Positions 59,876-64,000 of a stretch of DNA of 64,000 nt are shown here, one piece after another. Each line of letters starts with the position of its first letter. The stretch's first letter is position 1. The stretch is taken from contig NZ_JBBOOK010000001.1 of NCBI RefSeq assembly GCF_038003045.1, forward strand, positions 868,001 to 932,000. The letters run 5' to 3'. Under the pieces are notes generated by a model. The model was not told the origin of the DNA, ran no database searches, and worked only from the letters and a program-made list of their open reading frames with translations. The DNA is from Sporosarcina sp. FSL W7-1349 (GTDB lineage Bacteria > Bacillota > Bacilli > Bacillales_A > Planococcaceae). Position numbers and translations under genes: made by a program.

Positions 59876-60424
59876 TTATTGGTCTTGCACGATATATTTC
59901 CCTTCCCGTGCCGCTTCTTTTGCTTCTGCTTTCATGCGTGCGATATCGAACGCTTTCTCTTCCCCGGTTGCCATAAGATTGCGCGGCCTTTTCAAACCGC
60001 CGCTCTTCGCCTCTTTCCGTTTCCGCGCTGCATAAAGGCCCAGCGCTGCCGTTCCGTATAAACCGCCGAGACGTTTGTTCCGTTTCTCCTCATCAATATC
60101 GACGACCTTGCTCTTCGCCGCTTCGGCCACATCGACAAGGGAAGAGGACAGTTTCCGTGTCGTCTCGCCGACATCTCCCGCGACGTGAAACAACGGAGTC
60201 AGTGTGCCAAGCTTTTCATTGACGTCCGCCAATGTGTCGTTAGAATGTCGGATCATCTCGCTAGTCTCAGCAAGGACTTCATCCAACTGATCCGGCAGCC
60301 GATCCACTGTCTCATTCACACCTTCCAATATGGAACTGAAATGATTCAGAACTTTGGCGATGAAAATAGCAAGGACTAAAAATCCAGCCCCGAGTAAAAG
60401 TACGCCAACTCCTGTCAAACCCAT
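59876..60424 (-). CDS. DUF948 membrane-anchored protein, paralogue 3
   Basis: 182 residues. Transmembrane helix at about 5-27 (GVGVLLLGAGFLVLAIFIAK), coiled region (ILEGVNETVDRLPDQLDEV), TPLFHVAGDVGETTRKL, and a longer basic tail (AARKRKEAKSGGLKRPRN) ending with Ala/Glu/Lys helices. Clearly the counterpart of paralogue 2. AAAGGATGAGCAGG precedes the ATG; repeat copy D lies between it and paralogue 4. Confidence 0.75.
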   Translation of the reverse strand: MGLTGVGVLLLGAGFLVLAIFIAKVLNHFSSILEGVNETVDRLPDQLDEVLAETSEMIRHSNDTLADVNEKLGTLTPLFHVAGDVGETTRKLSSSLVDVAEAAKSKVVDIDEEKRNKRLGGLYGTAALGLYAARKRKEAKSGGLKRPRNLMATGEEKAFDIARMKAEAKEAAREGKYIVQDQ

Positions 60425-60444
60425 GCCTGCTCATCCTTTCTGAT

Positions 60445-60617
60445 CCATTATGCCTTGGCGTAAATGCTTGCAGTCTTTTAGTAAGTTAGCTAGAGCATCT
60501 CCCTAAAAAACTCCAAACATCCGCCGGAGGCTTTCACTTTAATTCAGCCGGTATTCCTCCCCCACTTCTAGATGTAGGGGAATTCTATAGCCGACCCTTC
60601 ATTTTCAGTAAAATTAA
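60445..60617 (-). repeat. Dispersed intergenic repeat, copy D (short)
   Basis: Minus-strand copy of about 170 bases that begins at the stop codon of DUF948 paralogue 4 (TTAATTTTACTGAA). It carries a CCCCTACATCTAG / AGTGGGGG-type hairpin, GGCTGAATTAAAG, AAGCCTCCGGCGGATGT, and a weak terminal CATTTACG CCAAGG CATAATG hairpin. It lacks the TTTCTGC and AATCGAAC modules. It ends just before the ribosome binding site of paralogue 3. Confidence 0.7.
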
Positions 60618-61036
60618 TACGATGCTTTTTTTCCACGCTTCCAAGAATCCACCATGCCGAGCGTCAGTTCAGAAAACTGAACGACCCGGACGAACGGTTT
60701 TGTCCCGGGCATGGCTTCGCTTTTCGCATAGACACCTGTCGCTTCCTCCAATCCGGCGCTCGTCAGATAGGCGGTTTCTCCGACTTCTTCAGCTGTTTCA
60801 AAGACACTATCCAACGCTTCCAGCTTGACGTCGATGTCCCGGATTGTCCAATCCGCTTCTTCTAACGTCCGTTCTACCGCCCCGACAGTCCGATCGATCT
60901 GCCCTTCCATCCGATTGGCAGTTTCGCCAAGCGTCCCGATACTCTGGGCTACTCGATGCAAAAGTTTGGCCACATAAATAGAAACAACAGCAAAGGCAAT
61001 GGCGATCAGTAAAACTCCGATTGCACTCAACATCAC
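60614..61036 (-). CDS. DUF948 membrane-anchored protein, paralogue 4
   Basis: 140 residues: transmembrane helix at about 4-25 (AIGVLLIAIAFAVVSIYVAK), coiled region (SIGTLGETANRMEGQIDRTV) and VFETAEEVGETAYLTSAG, matching the GDxGE pattern of the other paralogues. Short basic end KRGKKASY. Same direction as paralogue 3. Starts with two consecutive ATGs; GAGGTTC lies upstream. Confidence 0.7.
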   Translation of the reverse strand: MMLSAIGVLLIAIAFAVVSIYVAKLLHRVAQSIGTLGETANRMEGQIDRTVGAVERTLEEADWTIRDIDVKLEALDSVFETAEEVGETAYLTSAGLEEATGVYAKSEAMPGTKPFVRVVQFSELTLGMVDSWKRGKKASY

Positions 61037-61139
61037 TTCCGAACCTCCTCTCTTCTTTTCTATACCACCTTTCTCAACCCTTTAAGCGTGAAGGAAAGAA
61101 GATTAAGAGGAAAGAGGACTGGATTCATTCAAAAAATAA

Positions 61140-61168
61140 AACCCCCACAATGATTGTTGTGAAGGGTT
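61140..61168 (-). terminator. Terminator of the DDAH-like gene
   Basis: Minus-strand AACCC-TTCACAA / TTGTG-GGGGTT hairpin followed by TTATTTTTT, 11 bases after the stop. Confidence 0.75.
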
Positions 61169-61179
61169 CATCTTGAATA

Positions 61180-62031
61180 TCATTTCCGCTCAAGCGGCAT
61201 GGAGCAGCAACGGAAGGAGCCACCGGATTTGATGATTTCGGAAAAATCGACTTCGATTACTTCGAATCCATGCGCCCGCATTGCCGCATTGACATCTTGG
61301 TTCATCGGAAGGCTGAACACTTTGCCATTTCCGATGGATAAGACGTTTGTTCCGAGTGTGAATTGTTCCTCCGCAGATACCTCGATGAGCGTATACATCG
61401 AGCCAAGGTAGTCCACCATATCAGCGGATAGCGCTTGCGGGAAAATGAGCGCCACTTCGGGAGATAGAATATTGAATACGCAATCCAGATGTAAGTATTT
61501 TTCTTCAAACGGGACGCGGATCACTTCGTGGTCGGTCAATTCTTTTTCCAACATGGCAACAGCCTGTTCGGATGTCCGGCTGCTGATCCCGACAAAAATC
61601 TTTTCCCGATCAATGAGGACGTCCCCGCCTTCGACCCGATCCGCCGTCGTTTGAAATGGAATTTTTTCATCGACTAACCATTCTTCAAGCGCCACTTCCT
61701 CCCCTTTCCGGATATCACTTGCCATTTCAGCCACAAAGACGTCTTCCCCGACGGTAAAGCCGATGTCACGGGTGAAGACTTGTTCCGGAAATTGTTCGGA
61801 CGACGGAAGCTTCACCACTTCCACGCCATGTTTTCGCAACTGCTGTTCAAATATCCGGTGCTGTTCCATCGCGCGTTCGATATCGATGTTTTCCTCTTTA
61901 TATTGTTTCTGGACGTCATTGATGACGTCCTCGATTGCCATGAATTGCGGTTGGCACAAAATAACGCGTTTCAGCGGTTCGTATTCTGTATCACATTTCG
62001 TTTTCGGCTGTTGAGTTACGGGAGATTCCAT
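61180..62031 (-). CDS. Amidinohydrolase of the DDAH/arginine deiminase superfamily (YkgA-like)
   Basis: A 283-residue pentein-fold enzyme. Conserved catalytic positions: FTRD, DRVEGGDVLID (acidic pair), HLDCVFNIL with the catalytic His, and the C-terminal SGGSFRCCSMPL with the nucleophilic Cys. It resembles B. subtilis YkgA, annotated as dimethylarginine dimethylaminohydrolase. The real substrate may be another guanidino compound. ATG 62031 has GGAGGAAGAC upstream; a start five codons earlier has no site. Single gene. Confidence 0.85.
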   Translation of the reverse strand: MESPVTQQPKTKCDTEYEPLKRVILCQPQFMAIEDVINDVQKQYKEENIDIERAMEQHRIFEQQLRKHGVEVVKLPSSEQFPEQVFTRDIGFTVGEDVFVAEMASDIRKGEEVALEEWLVDEKIPFQTTADRVEGGDVLIDREKIFVGISSRTSEQAVAMLEKELTDHEVIRVPFEEKYLHLDCVFNILSPEVALIFPQALSADMVDYLGSMYTLIEVSAEEQFTLGTNVLSIGNGKVFSLPMNQDVNAAMRAHGFEVIEVDFSEIIKSGGSFRCCSMPLERK

Positions 62032-62091
62032 GTCTTCCTCCTTCAAATGCAGTTCTCTCGAGGTATATTCCCGTTTACTCCAAACCTAAAC

Positions 62092-62850
62092 CTATACTGT
62101 GTGTTCTGCCAGCCACTTTTCCACGGTTTGATTGAACAAGTCCGGGCGGGCGATCGGAAATCCGTGGCCGATGTCGGGGACGAGAAGACAGTGCCAATCG
62201 GGCCGAAGCGCAGTAAGTTGCTTAGCCGATTGGATGACGCTGTTCCGTTCTTTCATTCCGGCAGTGGCGAGGATGGAGGTCGAGCTGTTGGAAATCCCTT
62301 TCGGAATAGAAAAGGATAGGTTTTCCCGCAACATGTCGATGAGTGTCTCGGCTTTCATTTTCACGCTATCTTCATAGTATCTATCGAAATACTCCCCATC
62401 CAAATACAATTGCTTCGCTTGCAGCTTCGCGAAGGCCCGATTGCGGACGAGGGGCATCGTCATGCGGATGGACGGCCCGATGAACGGCCTCGCCCAAGTC
62501 ATCGGACGAAGCAGTGCACTATTGACCATCGCAGTCTGAGCCAAATTCGGAGCTAGATTCAACATTTCCAATGCGATCTGCGCTCCGATGGAAAAGCCGA
62601 TAATATGGACAGTTCGACCCGCCCTTTCGGTTTCAATCAAATCGATCAGCTCTTGCGCGTTATTCCGGATTGAAAACGTCCCTTCCTCGCTACGTACGCC
62701 ATGCCCTTGCAATGTCGGCACAATGCAATGATAATCGCGGAAGTGGCTGACTTGCTTGTCCCACATCCATCCTCCGGCTCCGCCGCCATGGATGAATACG
62801 AGAAGAGGTCCTTCCCCTATTTTTCCAAATTGTTCATAAAAGACCGCCAT
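62092..62850 (-). CDS. Alpha/beta hydrolase
   Basis: A 252-residue alpha/beta-fold hydrolase. The oxyanion strand is FIHGGGAGGWMWD, the nucleophile elbow is GFSIGAQ (Ser of GxSxG), and the late His is in VPDIGHGFP. The lid helices lie at about 130-180. It could be an esterase, lactonase or thioesterase; the substrate cannot be told. Divergent from the erythromycin-esterase-like gene. Confidence 0.85.
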   Translation of the reverse strand: MAVFYEQFGKIGEGPLLVFIHGGGAGGWMWDKQVSHFRDYHCIVPTLQGHGVRSEEGTFSIRNNAQELIDLIETERAGRTVHIIGFSIGAQIALEMLNLAPNLAQTAMVNSALLRPMTWARPFIGPSIRMTMPLVRNRAFAKLQAKQLYLDGEYFDRYYEDSVKMKAETLIDMLRENLSFSIPKGISNSSTSILATAGMKERNSVIQSAKQLTALRPDWHCLLVPDIGHGFPIARPDLFNQTVEKWLAEHTV

Positions 62851-62941
62851 CCGACCAACTCCCTATAATCGTTTTTTCGGAAATCCCATGGGTATACTAA
62901 TTGTAACAAAAGGATCGATAGTGGAAGGAGACGGAGGCAAA

Positions 62942-64000
62942 TTGTCCAAAAAGCTAGTGAAGGCAATTCAATCGCACGCCCTCCCCCTGTATGAAGAATT
63001 GACGATCGATGCAATAATCGACGCAATCGGAGACGCCGAAATCGTCATGCTGGGAGAAGCTTCGCATGGGACATCGGAATTTTATACGGTCCGTGCGGAG
63101 CTGACGAAGCGTTTGATTCAGGAAAAAGGATTTTCAATCATTGCGGTCGAGGGCGATTGGCCTTCTGCGCAGGAAGTCAATCAGTATATCAAAGGGTTTT
63201 CGGTAAAGAAACGATCCACCACTGAACTGTTGACCGAGGCGTTTAACCGCTGGCCGACGTGGATGTGGGCGAACGAGGAGATTGAAGCGCTCATCAACTG
63301 GCTGAAAGATGAGAATGACCGACGGGAACCGGAGCGGATGGTCGGATTTTACGGCATTGATCTATACAGCCTTTATGAATCGATCGATGAAGTGCTGAAG
63401 TTTTTGGAGGAAAATCCATCGTTCGGGGTAGATTTGGAATTGGCCAAAAAGGCGTTTTCCTGCTTTGAGCCGTATAATCGAATGCCGGAACATTATGCGC
63501 TGTCGACCGCCCATTTTTCGGATGAGTGCATTCGCGAAGTATCAGAACTGCTCGTTTCCATACGAAACCATGCCGCCCGCTACGGTGAAGGACAGGAGGA
63601 AGACTTGAACCTTGCGATGAACGCATTGGTTGCCAAAAATGCAGAGTCGTATTACCGGGCGATGCTGAAAGAGGACGCCATTTCGTGGAATATCCGGGAT
63701 ACGCATATGGTCGAAGCGATTCAGAAGCTCAAGGAATATCATGGCGCTGGAGCGAAGGTGATTGTCTGGGAGCATAACACCCATATCGGCGATGCGTCCG
63801 AGACGTCGATGAAGAATGAGAACATGCTGAACGTCGGCCAATTGATACGGGAACAATACGGCAGGGACAATACGTATGCCATCGGATTCGGCACGTATGC
63901 CGGGACAGTCATCGCAGCTGAAAACTGGGGCGATCCATTGCAGCGAATGACCGTCCCTCCCGCCCGTTTTAATACGTGGGAAGGCCAGCTACATGCAGCG
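62942..64000 (+). CDS. Erythromycin esterase family protein, 5' part
   Basis: The gene runs off the right edge; about 353 codons are present of a family usually of 400-450. Hallmarks: LGEASHGTSEFY with the catalytic-type Glu and His, AVEGDWPSA, GFYGIDLYS, and VIVWEHNTHIGDA with the second His. True macrolide esterases (EreA/EreB) belong here, but most chromosomal Bacillales members are not resistance genes. Start is uncertain: TTG 62942 after GGAGG (close spacing), GTG 62921 after AAGG, or ATG 62889. Confidence 0.8.
   Translation, partial: MSKKLVKAIQSHALPLYEELTIDAIIDAIGDAEIVMLGEASHGTSEFYTVRAELTKRLIQEKGFSIIAVEGDWPSAQEVNQYIKGFSVKKRSTTELLTEAFNRWPTWMWANEEIEALINWLKDENDRREPERMVGFYGIDLYSLYESIDEVLKFLEENPSFGVDLELAKKAFSCFEPYNRMPEHYALSTAHFSDECIREVSELLVSIRNHAARYGEGQEEDLNLAMNALVAKNAESYYRAMLKEDAISWNIRDTHMVEAIQKLKEYHGAGAKVIVWEHNTHIGDASETSMKNENMLNVGQLIREQYGRDNTYAIGFGTYAGTVIAAENWGDPLQRMTVPPARFNTWEGQLHAA

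Noticed and set aside
1..64000. CRISPR arrays and tRNA or 5S/16S/23S rRNA genes
   Set aside because: No regularly spaced short repeats and no tRNA or rRNA signatures were seen on either strand; the only stable RNA recognised is rnpB.
62942..64000. Calling the erythromycin-esterase-like gene a macrolide resistance determinant
   Set aside because: The family motifs are present, but most chromosomal Bacillales members have no shown macrolide activity, and the gene is incomplete here.

Overview
The window reads as chromosome of a low-to-mid GC Gram-positive bacterium of the order Bacillales, most likely Sporosarcina or a close relative in the Planococcaceae/Caryophanaceae. This is inferred from gene content and order, not from a search. 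Runs of genes known from the Bacillus subtilis yp- region keep their neighbourhood here: thyA/dfrA/ypmR/ypmS/msrA/msrB, ypjP, ypiP/brxA/ypgR, cspD/ypeQ/ypdQ/dynA(ypbR), ypvA/ypsC/gpsB/rnpB and yprB/yprA/yppE. Ribosome binding sites are strong (GGAGG-like), TTG and GTG starts are common, and many genes end in clear intrinsic terminators.

Layout. 0-4.3 kb: a secreted protein cut by the left edge, a G3E GTPase, a PDZ/S41 protease, deoD and yozE. 4.3-9.8 kb: a leftward series of ypjP, thyA, dfrA, degV, ypmR, ypmS, msrA and msrB (folate/dTMP supply, envelope proteins, methionine sulfoxide repair). 9.9-14.6 kb: a 25-residue membrane peptide, ypiP, brxA, ypgR and the ABC-F factor yfmR. 14.7-17.4 kb: a rightward LytTR regulator / DUF3021 membrane protein / ABC exporter operon. 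17.5-24.3 kb: acyl-CoA ligase, azoreductase, proline dehydrogenase, a chemoreceptor and a zinc peptidase. 24.4-29.8 kb: de novo NAD synthesis, nadBCA divergent from a nifS-like cysteine desulfurase and the nadR repressor. 29.9-44.7 kb: cspD, ypeQ, ypdQ, phosphoesterase, rhodanese, the tandem dynamin dynA, cheX, ypvA, ypsC, a PAS-GGDEF-EAL protein, rnpB RNA, gpsB and mrfB.

44.7-54 kb is an accessory, AT-richer insertion lying between mrfB and mrfA, which are adjacent in B. subtilis. It holds a coiled-coil gene, a DUF4236 gene with a membrane-anchored nuclease-like protein whose catalytic residues are substituted, an unrecognised two-gene unit, and decayed mobile DNA: an IS1182-type transposase end, a holin/glucosaminidase relic, a recombinase-like fragment, and a degenerate second copy of the mrfA 3' end. 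54-62.9 kb: mrfA, yppE, small membrane proteins with an AAA ATPase, four DUF948 paralogues facing each other, a DDAH-type amidinohydrolase and an alpha/beta hydrolase. An erythromycin-esterase-like gene runs off the right edge.

The most striking unexplained signal is a dispersed intergenic repeat with four copies in 64 kb (about 12.5, 21.3, 30.5 and 60.5 kb). Two copies fill the space from a stop codon to the next ribosome binding site. Paired arms change together between copies, pointing to a selected hairpin structure, and one copy is flanked by an 11-bp direct repeat and sits in the probable 5' leader of cspD.
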